The notes below the pieces were generated by a model, which was not told the DNA's origin, did no database searches, and saw only the letters and a list, made by a program, of their open reading frames with translations. A program made the position numbers and the translations under genes. Positions 13,701 to 25,700 of a stretch of DNA of 64,000 nucleotides are shown here, one piece after another (the stretch's first letter is position 1; every line of letters begins with the position of its first letter). Source of the DNA: Phallusia mammillata. Its lineage: Eukaryota > Chordata > Ascidiacea > Phlebobranchia > Ascidiidae. Location of the stretch: the NCBI GenBank assembly GCA_003260075.1, contig QLIY01000011.1, forward strand, positions 297,063 through 361,062. Direction: 5' to 3'.

Positions 13701-16700
13701 TATGTGCCAGTTGGTTTGACAAACATTCAGAAAACAGGCAAATTTGCATCTGTAGGCTACATTTTAGGATTTTAAATCGCAACAAACTGAGAATAAGCGA
13801 TATAATAGTTTTAATTCTATCAAACTGTCTTTAAATACAAATTAAAAAAAACCATTTGGTGTGCCACGAAAAACTACCTCGCGTGGCAGGCCTAGTATAT
13901 TAAAATGTGTTTTGCCAAAGTCTAAGGCTGAAACAAAACTAACAAAAAGATTTGCTTCTTCAGGAGCTGGACCGTCAGTTGGATAACGTCAGTCGTCAAG
14001 TGATACTTGCTCATATCGTACAACTGCTCGGTCCATTGATGGTAAGTGACATTTTACTAACTTGATCTTTGTAATTCACTGTACTTGGACTTAAACTTTT
14101 CTAACCCTTTCTGCAGAAAACTCCTTATAACGTCGAGTCGCATCTTCTCCCGTTCCTCTACTCTTTGTGTGATTTTGCGAGCAGTGCTGACCCCTACTAC
14201 GATCTTCATACGATTCTTGGCTGCTTGTGGCAATATGCAGATGTAAGTGTCGTTGTAAGAAAATTGTGGCAAGCGCTTGCCTAATAGACCCGGCCGTTTA
14301 ACGTTCGTACAGAATCGTATAGGTTTGAACCCTTGCGAAAAATCAAAAGTAAGCCCATCTTTAGTCTAAAACAGCGGTTTCCAACCTTTGTGGTGCCGTG
14401 ACCCCTTGATGACATTTGTCAAGCTGCAGTGACCCCAAGGATAAAATTAGTAGTCTCTGAACTTAAATTGACTGTATTTTTTCTAAACAGCAAGATGGTC
14501 TATTATTTTATTTTATAGGGGCTAGTGGTCCTTGGCCTAAACAAGTTGGGAACCATGCCTTAGGTCAGTGGTTCCCAACCTTTCCCCCCCCCCATGTAAG
14601 TGTCGTTGTAAGAAAATTGTGGCAAGCGCTTGCCTAATAGAGCCGGCCGTTTAACATTCGTACAGAATCGTGTAACCCCCCCCCCTCGCGGAAAAGGTCA
14701 TGAGCCTAATGTGTAAGAATAGAATATGGGTTTTTGATATAGGGCGGACCATCTTGCATCTATTGACGTCCGCTTCCTAGTCCTTTTTTCACAAAATGCG
14801 GCTCAGTACAGCCAGTAACCACTAAGCTTAAATAATAAGTCTAGCAGCTGGAAGACTTCGTAAACTTGCCTTGTAATAAAAAAAAATCTGTGTTTCTTTG
14901 TAGGCTAATTTTTCACCAAAAAAGAGTTTTTATGAACGCACAGCAAACAGTACATACATTATCATATAGATACGCGCGGTCGTATAAATTCTTATCCACT
15001 ACCGCAAGATGTTTACTGGTTTAAAGAAGCCTTATTACAGGACGTCCGCAACCTTTTAAACTCCGCTTGCCAATTTAGTTGTCATATCAAATTTCCTCGT
15101 GTCAGTTTACTTCTATATTTGCTATTGTTGATGATTGACCTTGTGTGCCAATTAGTTTTGAGTTTATGTGCCAGTTGGTTTGACAAACATTCAGAAAACA
15201 GGCAAATTTGCATCTGTAGGCTACATTTTAGGATTTTAAATCGCAACAAACTGAGAATAAGCGATATAATAGTTTTAATTCTATCAAACTGTCTTTAAAT
15301 ACAAATTAAAAAAAACCATTTGGTGTGCCACGAAAAACTACCTCGCGTGGCAGGCCTAGTATATTAAAATGTGTTTTGCCAAAGTCTAAGGCTGAAACAA
15401 AACTAACAAAAAGATTTGCTTCTTCAGGAGCTGGACCGTCAGTTGGATAACGTCAGTCGTCAAGTGATACTTGCTCATATCGTACAACTGCTCGGTCCAT
15501 TGATGGTAAGTGACATTTTACTAACTTGATCTTTGTAATTCACTGTACTTGGACTTAAACTTTTCTAACCCTTTCTGCAGAAAACTCCTTATAACGTCGA
15601 GTCGCATCTTCTCCCGTTCCTCTACTCTTTGTGTGATTTTGCGAGCAGTGCTGACCCCTACTACGATCTTCATACGATTCTTGGCTGCTTGTGGCAATAT
15701 GCAGATGTAAGTGTCGTTGTAAGAAAATTGTGGCAAGCGCTTGCCTAATAGAGCCGGCCGTTTAACGTTCGTACAGAATCGTGTAAGTTTGAACCCTTGC
15801 GAAAAATCAAAAGTAAGCCCATCTTTAGTCTAAAACAGCGGTTTCCAACCTTTGTGGTGCCGTGACCCCTTGATGACATTTGTCAAGCTGCAGTGACCCC
15901 AAGGATAAAATTAGTAGTCTCTGAACTTAAATTGACTGTATTTTTTCTCAACAGCAAGATGGTCTATTAGTTTAGTTTATAGGGGCTAGTGGTCCTTGGC
16001 CTAAACAAGTTGGGAACCATGCCTTAGGTCAGTGGTTCCCAACCTTTTTTAGACGCGACCTAAATACTTACCAAAATTTTGTTTAGTGGTTTCTCGCGAC
16101 CCATGGACATGTTATTTTAGTTGAATTTTTGTCTGTAAATTCGGAAAGCTTTTTAAAAATTACTACGCAAGTTTAGCAAATCAATAACCTTATAACGAAC
16201 AAATAGTGTTGTTGTTTTCGACCAAACATTTCCATTTAACCAGGACTTAGAGCTGAATCGAAGAATTATTAGCCAGACAACGCTTAACTGTGAGCTAACA
16301 CATTACTTTATGACGTCATAAACATTTTAACCATTATCACGACAAGTTGTGATGAAATTATTGTTGGGCAACAATTTAAAGCCTTGGGAAATATATAAAA
16401 TAACGCTACAAGGCGAAATCAAAAAGTAGATGTTCTTATTGTCACTAAAACAAGCGACCCAACAGAATGTTCAGGCGACCCAACTTTGGGTCGCGACCCG
16501 TAGGTTGGGAAACACTGCCTTAGGTGACCCCAGGTAAATTGTCAGGCGACCCCAGTTGAGGTCGCGGCCCACNTTACATTATGCTTCATATAATGCAGCT
16601 ACCTTACTATCATATTGGCCCGATAAACTAACCTTGTCGATTTGTAAACAATACAACATTTACTATAATTTCATTCTGTGTCTTATTTGCAGCCGTGAAA

Positions 16701-19700
16701 AAGCTTCAACGCGAAATCATGCGGCTTATGGTCTTAGATGGACAAGTCCCGGTAAGAACAAAGTTTGCTACAGTAACATGTTAACCTAGGTTATATTAAT
16801 CCAGTATTTACAAGGTGGTCCGAATTGGAATCAAAACTTACCGAGTTTTGTAGCAGTGATTGTATTTCTTGGTCACTTTAACGATATACTACACGANCTG
16901 TAACTAACGATTGTTTTTTTCCCCCCCCCCCGACCCAACTTTGGGTCGCGACCCATAGGTTGGGAAACACTGCCTTAGGTGACCCCAGGTAAATTGTCAG
17001 GCGACCCCAGTTGAGGTCGCGGCCCACAGGTTGGGAACCGCTGGTCTAAAATGAGTCGTTTAATTAGTGTTTGGCAGTAGTACCCTTGAATAGAAATAAA
17101 AAAACGTGGAATGTGGCCAAGGAAAAGGAAAGGAAATATGGTTTTGGTTTAATAAACTGAGATGAGGTGGTCAACTTGTGGGTAAATACCCCCCCCCCCC
17201 CGCTGGTCTAAAATGAGTCGTTTAATTAGTGTTTGGCAGTAGTACCCCTGAATAGAAATAAAAAAAGACGTGGAATGTGGCCAAGGAAAAGGAAAGTAAA
17301 TATGGTTATGGTTTAAAAAGCTGAGGTGAGGTGGTCACCTTGTGGGTAAATACCCCCAAAAGGGGTATATTGACATTTTTAGGGGGTAATTGAGGTATCA
17401 CGTTTCATGACGCCACCTTTTCGGATGGGTTAGTTTTTTTGTAAACGGGGGTGAATAGATTATAATCAAATTCCTCTCTAAAGGATAACAATTATGAAAC
17501 GGTAAAACCGCTGAATCAAGGCAAGTTTTCCCCCCCCCCCCCCAAAATGGGTATATTGACATTTTTAGGGGTTTATTGGTTCGTCACGTTTCATGACGCC
17601 ACCTTTTTGGAGGGGTTAGTTTTTTTGTAAACGGGAGGGAATAGATTATAATCAAATTCCTTTCTAAAGGATAACAATTATGAAAAGGTAAAACCGCTGA
17701 ATCAAGGCAAGTTTCAAATTTCGTTCCTGTTGTCAAGCAGGGTCGCGAAGCACGTGACTGCATCAACCTGGTGTTCGGCTGTGTATTGAGGAGATACCGT
17801 TCATCACCCGTGCATGTCGACTTTCACGATCAGACTCGTAATTTGTCCTTCATGTTGGGATTGTTCAAGCACAAACAGACCAGACGCAACCTCGCATTAC
17901 ATTGCTCATATCCTTTATGTTTCAAAATGTTACAATCAATGTCAAGTAAAAAAGCTGAGTTACAATGCCTCGCAAAACGGTTGGTGCCATTTTTTGCAAT
18001 GTAAAAGATAATAATAAGCGCTGTAACTAACGATTGTTTTTTTACGATTAATTAACAGTCTAAGATTAAACCAACGCTTAACTTTGGAACTGTAAAGCGT
18101 GGCAATTTTCTTTCGAAGCTTATTTCACAAAATTTTGATCTTATTTTTCAGCATGGATTTGTCCCTTTGATTTTATTTAGGTGTTTTAACTTTTTGTTAT
18201 TATTTGTTTTTAAAGTATTTAAAATGTCATTTGTTTCTTAACTCAAAATTCGCACATTCGACCGTCATTCGGAGATTCCGTCCTTGTTTCACATCAAACA
18301 AGTGTCGAAGCATAGAGAAGCAGGGTTGAGTAAACTTATTCCAATGGTGTGGGGAAGGGTAAGTTTCATGGTGTGCCCACTGAACCTTCTTTAAAATAGG
18401 TATTTTTGCAAACGTAACAACCTCGACCTAACGTGAGTTTAATGTTCCGCCATTTCAGTTATATTGGGATTTTCAAAGTGTAAAGAAGAAAATTAGAAAA
18501 ACTGGTTGAACTTTATTGGCCTTAGTACTGACCCAGTAGAATAGTGTTCGGTTGTGTATAAACAAATGTTTACACGTGTTTTATAGGATTGCGACCCCAA
18601 AGCGACCTACGAACGCGGCTATGAGAAGCTGAAAGAAAAAATGGACAGTAAGTGTTTTCCACTTTCTCCAAAACAGGCTTTTTCTGATAATCACCGGTCA
18701 TTTTACTTGTCCAAAATAAGTCACTCAAATCTGTGCAAAATTTTAACTTGGTGTTGTAATTTGCCTTTTATTCAAGTACACAACTTCAGTAGATAACTGT
18801 GAATTACATTATGCTTCATATAATGCAGCCCCCCCCCCCAGTGTTTTCCACTTTCTCCAAAACAGGCTTTTTCTGATAATCACCGGTTATTTTATTATTT
18901 GTCCAAAATAAGTCACTCAAATCTGTGCAAAATTTTAATTTTTTTTAAGGTATTGTAATTTGCCTTTTATTCAAGTACACAACTTCAGTATAGATAACTG
19001 TGAATTACATTATGCTTTATGTAATGCAGCTACTTAGCTTACCCCCCCCCCAAATATTTTCGCAAATACTTGGAAAACGTCGTGTCTGTACATCGGGTAA
19101 GTTTTGGTGTTTGAAATGTATTCCAGCGATCTGTAGCTCTCAATGTAAAAGTGTGTTGATTAATGGATTGGATCTCATAATAACGCATTACACAAGTATA
19201 AAAAGCAAAAAAATGATTGATTCAAGTCAATTTAAACATTTTTTGGTTAAAATACCAATTTTGGATGCTCTTTTCTAATGCAACCAACGTGTTAACTAAG
19301 ACACTACCCCCCCCCCAATCAGAACTTACCCGAGTTTTGTAGCAGTGATTGTATTTCTTGGTCACTTAAACGACCTGGCTCACGAAAAAAAACAATGTTT
19401 AATTTCAGCAGGAATTTGATATATTTTGTATTAATCACAGGGAATGGTGAGCGGAGCGTTTGTGAAATATTTTCGCAAATACTTGGAAAACGTCGTGTCT
19501 GTACATCGGGTACGTTTTGCTGTTTAATTGTATGAGAACAATATGATCTGCAGCTCTCAATGTAAAAGTATGAAAATCTAGATGATGGGTTGGATCTTAT
19601 AAAAACACATTACACAAGTATCAAAAGCAAAAAAAATGATTAATTTAGTCCAATTAAAGCTATTTTGCTTAAAATGTCAACTTTGGATACCATTTTCTAA

Positions 19701-22700
19701 TCTAATGCAACCAACGTATTAAGTCACTGATTGTCTGTCGTTTTCTCTTGCAGTCGGAACACACCGTGGTCACTCCACCGATAGTTCTTCACTCTTTCAT
19801 GCAGCGTCTTGTTGATGTTGTTCGTGACTTGTGGGATAAATCGGCCACCACCAAACCTGGCTATGTGAAAGCTGCAGGTAAACTATAAAATATGTTCAAT
19901 TCTTCCGCCTAAAAATACCTTTACGTTCGCCCAACTGTAAATGCAAAAGTTGCTTAGTGAAAGAAACAGTTGCTACAATGAACGAAAGACATCAAGCGAA
20001 ATACAAACTATTGTTGAAAAGTAAAAATTGAAGTCTGCATGGTTTCGTAACTATAAGAAGCATTGCTACGCGCGAGCAATCGCCTACGACCATACCACGT
20101 TGAGAACACCCCATCTCGTCCGATCTGGGAAGTTAAGCAACGTCGGGCCCGGTCAGTACTTGGATGGGTGACCGCCTGGGAATACCGGGTGTCGTAGGCT
20201 TTTGATGCTCTTTTTACATGAATTTTCTTGTAAAGAAACGTTCTGTACTGTATTTTTTTACTCCCCCCCCCCTCCACCGATAGTTCTTCACTCTTTCATG
20301 CAGCGTCTTGTTGATGTTGTGCGTGATTTGTGGGATAAATCAGCTACTACCAAACCTGGTTATGTTAAAGCTGCAGGTAAACTATAATATCTGTAAAAAA
20401 TCATCCGCCTAAAAATACCTTTACGTTGGCCTAAACGTAAATGCAAAAGTTGCTTAGTGAGAGAATTAGTTGCTGCCATGAAAGACAAACGTAAATAAAT
20501 GGTATTTGTATTGTTGCGTCATTATAAGAAGCGTTATTGCGCGTCCCCCCCCCCGACCGCCTGGGAATACCGGGTGTCGTAGGCTTTTGATGCTCTTTTT
20601 ACGTTCTGTACTGTATTTTTTACACATTTTATATGACGACACTTAATGCGTAGATTGATTTGTGTACCACTGTTATATTTACCCGAATCTAATTGACGTT
20701 TTATGCTTGTATCACACGCACACTACTCTATATACTGGGTTTTTGACACTGTTTTAATGAAATCATGTTTACTGTCTTATCTTTTATTCAATTGATTTTA
20801 CATAATTGTTGCAGACGGTTACGTTCCCACGGAATCTTTCTACACGGATTCAATCGATTATTTCGACCTGCAGCGGGTCGGTGGTCTGAAATCACACCTA
20901 TTGAACGAACATAAAGGTTGGTGTAATCTGTGATGAAATTCAATCACTTTAGGGGTCAAGATATTGCATCATGGCGGAGTAGAATTTTTTTTTTTGGTCC
21001 CATCTTATAATGCAATAAGTTGGACAACACCAGTATTGACTTTGTTAAGGGTTTCACTTTATCTTTTTAGTTTGTTTCGGAGGGGAAATATTACTGATTT
21101 GTTGCTTACCAATGCCTACCAATGCCCTAAATACGTGTTTACAGCAAAATACAAAACTGTTCAATCTATTTAATACACACTTAGTCGCAATCCAAATGGG
21201 AAATCTTTGGCTTAAACTCGTATCTGTCAACAGCTACGGCAGCATTGTGTGAAACCACTCTTACTCATATTGCTATATAATTGGCTTTAAACGTCAGCAC
21301 TCGTGTGCAACGACGGAATCAAAGACCTTAACTGCCATGTGTATTGACGTCTGTAGCATTGCACTTCGTCTTCTGCGGTGTATCAAGTCAGGTCACAACC
21401 CTTCAATTGCCATTTTCGTTGCCACAAACTTACGTATAAGTCGAATAGTGTTCCCGAGAGATAGACTTACAGTTAGATACAGAGGCTGCTATAGATGATT
21501 ATGACATGTTTATCAGGGATCACAACCCCACTGGGTTTTATGAGACGCCTGTTATGTCGGCGATTATGCTGTTATGACCAATGTGTGCCATTAGAATTAG
21601 ATTACGAAGTCAAACTTGTTTCTTTGCATATTCCCCCCCCCCTTTTGTAACCCAAATTCAACACTTAGCTTTATATTCAAGAAGGCTCTCACATGAATGA
21701 AGTAAAATTAGACCTACATTCTTAACTGGGTGTAAAGTGTATATAAACTTTCCAATGCATATCTACAATAACAGACAGAAATATTTAATTGCAGCAAAGA
21801 AATATTCCTTACTAAAACTTTACTTTCTATATAAAAGCTTAAACCGCCGTTGGTTATTTGGCATACTTACTGTATGTCATACATCCTGTTTTTGTACTTA
21901 CGCCTAGCTAAGAATGACTGGTTTAAGTATAATGCCATATCCTACTGTTGTTAATATTGTCCCCCCCCCCTTTTATCTCGGCCACTCGTAAGGTCGAAGG
22001 TTCGAGTCCCACAACGGTCTTTACTTTGCCACAAGCATATTGCCGTTTTTTTGTAACCCAAATTCAACACTTAGCTTTATATTCAAGAAGGCTCTCGCAT
22101 GAATGAAGTAAAATTAGACCTACAATCTTAATTGGGTGTAAAGTGTAAATAAACTTTCCAATGCATATCTACAATAACAGACAGAAATATTTAATTCCAG
22201 CAAAGAAATATTCCTTACTAAAACTTTACTTTCTATATAAAAGCATAAACCGCCGTTGGTTATTTGGTATACTTACTGTATCTCATACATCCTGTTTTTG
22301 TACTTACGCCCAGCTAAGAATGACTGGTTTAAGTGTAATGCCATATCCTACTGTTGTTAATATCGCACAAACGTATTTTGTTCAGACGAACTGGCGAAGG
22401 AAGGTGTATCAGTAGCGAGGGGTAGAGGGGGTAGACGACCCACCAATGAGGACAGTCCCTGGAACGAACACAGCGCCATCTTGCAGCTGTTTGAAGATGA
22501 AGCGGCCGGTCCATCGCTGTCCACTCTCACCAGAGCAGACGATGGTCAGTTATGATTGTGTTGAACTCTACAACATCGTCTAAATGTTTTCATATAATGT
22601 CGCTGGTATATAAAGCGATAGCATGTTCTTGTTTTCTTGTTACACCGTTGTGGTAAAACAGCAAAGCGATGTAAACTTAGCATACTTTGTTGACTTGACA

Positions 22701-25700
22701 TTGAATTTTGTTTTTTCGCGGCGTTAAATATGGTCTGTAGAATTGTTGATGGTGTTTTCTAGAAGCACAAGCGCTCCTTGTGTTGTCTTAGTTGTTGTTA
22801 CTATATCAGCATTTGGGATAAATTCATTAGAAGTTTCTATCACACGGTCGTTGCCCTAAACTTAAAGTAAAGTTAGAAAGTTTTAAGTCAAATAAAACCT
22901 ATACCTTTAAATACAATTCTATCTTAACTTGTTCTATACTGATCTTCTTATACAACATCCACTTTCTACAGATGCGGACCTTGATACGTTCAACCCTGTT
23001 CTGCGACTTGCGCGTGCTTTGCTGAACCAGAGCAATAAGATGACTGGGCGGGATCGCAGTATCACTGTTAGTCGGAAGAGATCATCCAGTGAAGACGGGG
23101 ATCTGGAAAAATCACCAACCAAAGCTCACCTGATCGAATTAACTGATGGCTGTCTGCTTCTCTACAGCAACGTTATGCATCAACACATGGACAAGGTGAG
23201 GCTTAGATTCTCATGGGTTGAAGTTGGTTAAATTTTTGGGCTGTTTTGAAAGTTTTTGTTGTGTTTTTTTTGGCGGATGGGGCTTACTTTTTGCACGCAC
23301 ATTGTTTTTTTATCTTTAAATCCAGGTATCGCAAAAAAACACAGTATTGTTTTTTCTTTTTTTTGTTTTAATCCTATTTGAAACAACTTTTATCTTTTGG
23401 TGAAAAATTAATGAAAATCAGAACCAGTGATTTTAATTTTACTGAAAATATTGCACCTAGCAAACTAACTTTAGTTTCAAAATATCAAAGGATTTACCAG
23501 TTAGAAATGCTATGAAAGTGTACCTAAAATCGCTTGTTATTTTGTTTTGGTTAAATGACGTGCTGACAATTTAAACTTATGCAAACGTTGCGTTGTACAC
23601 AAACTTTATAACGTCCATTCGAACATCCTGTTACGTAACATCCCGTCATTCTTATTACGTCACAGTACACCGGGTTGTTATGACTGACGCTGTATTTTAA
23701 GTAGACATTTGCAGTACTTGTAAAAATACACGTTTAAGCTTTTTCCCCTGTTCCCTGCTGTTGTAAATAGTGTTTTTTTTAACTCTTAAGCTTTAGTCTT
23801 TTTACCCATTGTAAATTTTTGTACACTTTTAAAATCAAAATGAAATTTTTTTGTACGCTTATAAAATCAAAATTTAAAATGGGCAATGCAAAGAAAAGCC
23901 ACCTTTCTAGTCAAAGCAGACATATGCCCCACTTGTATACTGTGTCATTTTTAAAAATACACTTTTTAGCTATTGCTTCCTGTACCCTGATATGAAAAGC
24001 CTTCTTTTATTTTTTGTCTTCAGATTCACACAACTCGTACCAAGATTGTGGAATATGCCACCGCTCTTAACGAGATCGAAATTAAACTGAAGAAATGCAC
24101 TGCACCGAATGTGAGTATAAAAACCGCTTGTTTGTGACAAAATGGCGATGTTTCTAAAATCAAGTATTTTCGACGCAGTTGACAGACATCCGTGACAGCC
24201 TTACCCAATCACATGGCGTCTTGCTGCGTCACATGACTGAACTCTGTCGTGCCATCGCCTGGTTAAAAGCATCAGTTTATGACCCGGTAAGCATTACCCA
24301 CACAAAAAAATCCGATTTTAAGGGTATGTGCGTTTTAGAAAGAAAAAAATGGTCAATTTAATAAATAAAGAGGTTTTGCACTGTTTGTAACTATAAGAAG
24401 CGTTTTCGCGCGCGAGCAATCGCCTACGACCATACCACGTTGAGAACACCCCATCTCGTCCGATCTGGGAAGTTAAGCAACGTCGGGCCCGGTCAGTACT
24501 TGGATGGGTGACCGCCTGGGAATACCGGGTGTCGTAGGCTTTTGCAGTTTTCTTGGAAAGTGACTGGACCTTTTCCACTCGTTATTTCTTGGCAAAACAT
24601 GTTTCTCCTTCTTTACAGGAGTCACAACGCAACTTGTGGTGGCTGCTTCAACTTTGCATACGAACCGCCCACAAAGCTGCGGAGAAGGGTGCACTTTTCA
24701 CTTTTATGCCTGAATTTTATCTGACAGCTGGCACAAGGTAATTCAACAAAAGCTTGTGTAAATTGGATTTTAGCAAAGTTTATGAATAAATTTTAAACTC
24801 AATTTTTAGATTGTACAAATGTCTTCGCGAATATTTTGCCCCGTCCCAGCCCTTCGAGAAACTTCCACAGCACGACGCCACCTTGCGCTCGTTTATCCGA
24901 TTCCTCAGCACTTTTCACTGCGATTCGCGCGTTGTTAACAACGGTGAGAAACACTTCGATTTAGATTCTCTCAGATAACGTACATACAAAACTTTAACTT
25001 AGAACTTCCAGGATGTTTTTTTTTCGTTGCCCCCCCCCCCCTTGCGCTCGTTTATCCGATTCCTCAGCACTTTTCACTGCGATTCGCGTGTTGTTAACAA
25101 CGGTGAGAAACACTTTGATTTAGATTCACTCAGATAACGTACATACAAAACTTTAACTTAAAAATTCCAGGCTGTTTTTTTTCGTTGGAGTTTTAAAGCA
25201 ATTTACATTACTGTTGTAGACATGAAGACAATGCTAGCCAATACCATTACTACTTTCATCACCTATCCTCTACAGTTAAAAGCTGTCGAAACTATGCCCA
25301 TGGAAGAGTAAGTACTTCTGTTGTAATATATCTGAAAAGGGCTGAAGCACTTTAAGAGTGTAATTTACACCTTGCATCTAATTCTATGTCCAACATTGAA
25401 ATAAATAGTCCTAAATATTTGTGGGTCTTTGCTACATATGTAACAACATGGTTTTGTTCGCAGCCTACCCCCCCCCCATCTGAAAAGGGCTGAAGCACTT
25501 TAAGAGTGTAATTTACACCTTGCATTTAATTCTATGTCCAACATTGAAATAAAAAGTCCTAAATATTTGTGGGTCTTTGCTACATATGTTAGAACATGGT
25601 TTTGTTCGCAGCCTCAGAGCATTTGTACGTAACATGTTGTACGCTTATGACGAGGACAAACCATGGACTAGTGTCGGTCATCGTATCTTAGCAACGCTAT

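Larger units (their letters stand above)
13222..16047 (+). repeat. 1464-bp near-identical tandem duplication carrying RNF123 exons 10 and 11
   Basis: Sequence from 13222 to about 14583 recurs from 14686 to about 16047 at a constant offset of 1464 bp with few mismatches. The second copies of exons 10 and 11 lie at 15428-15505 and 15581-15706. Poly-C tracts (14584-14593, 14676-14685) and a short extra duplicate (14594-14675) sit at the junction. Translating both copies would repeat about 68 residues that are single in RNF123 homologues, so this is most likely two haplotypes placed head to tail. Confidence 0.85.
15836..17043 (+). mobile_element. Non-autonomous hAT-type element (outer), with nested element
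   Basis: Ends cagcggtttccaacc and ggttgggaaccgctg form terminal inverted repeats, flanked by a perfect 8-bp direct repeat gtctaaaa (15828-15835 and 17044-17051). TIR pattern and 8-bp duplication are typical of hAT elements. It contains a second element (16030-16517) and also misassembled sequence (16573-16931), so its true length is shorter than shown. A truncated allelic copy begins at 14372. No transposase coding is visible. Confidence 0.75.

Noticed and set aside
14057..15736. Identical 71-codon minus-strand frames in two places
   Set aside because: They are antisense shadows of RNF123 exon 11 in each duplicate copy, not a repeated gene.
13222..16047. CRISPR-like or satellite repeat array
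   Set aside because: The repeats are single large duplicates at poly-C joins, not short regular units. CRISPR arrays are not expected in animal DNA.
17741..18004. Longer exon 12 running to a GT at 17946
   Set aside because: It adds residues with no homologue, and no AG acceptor downstream restores the frame. The AT-AC intron explains the locus better.
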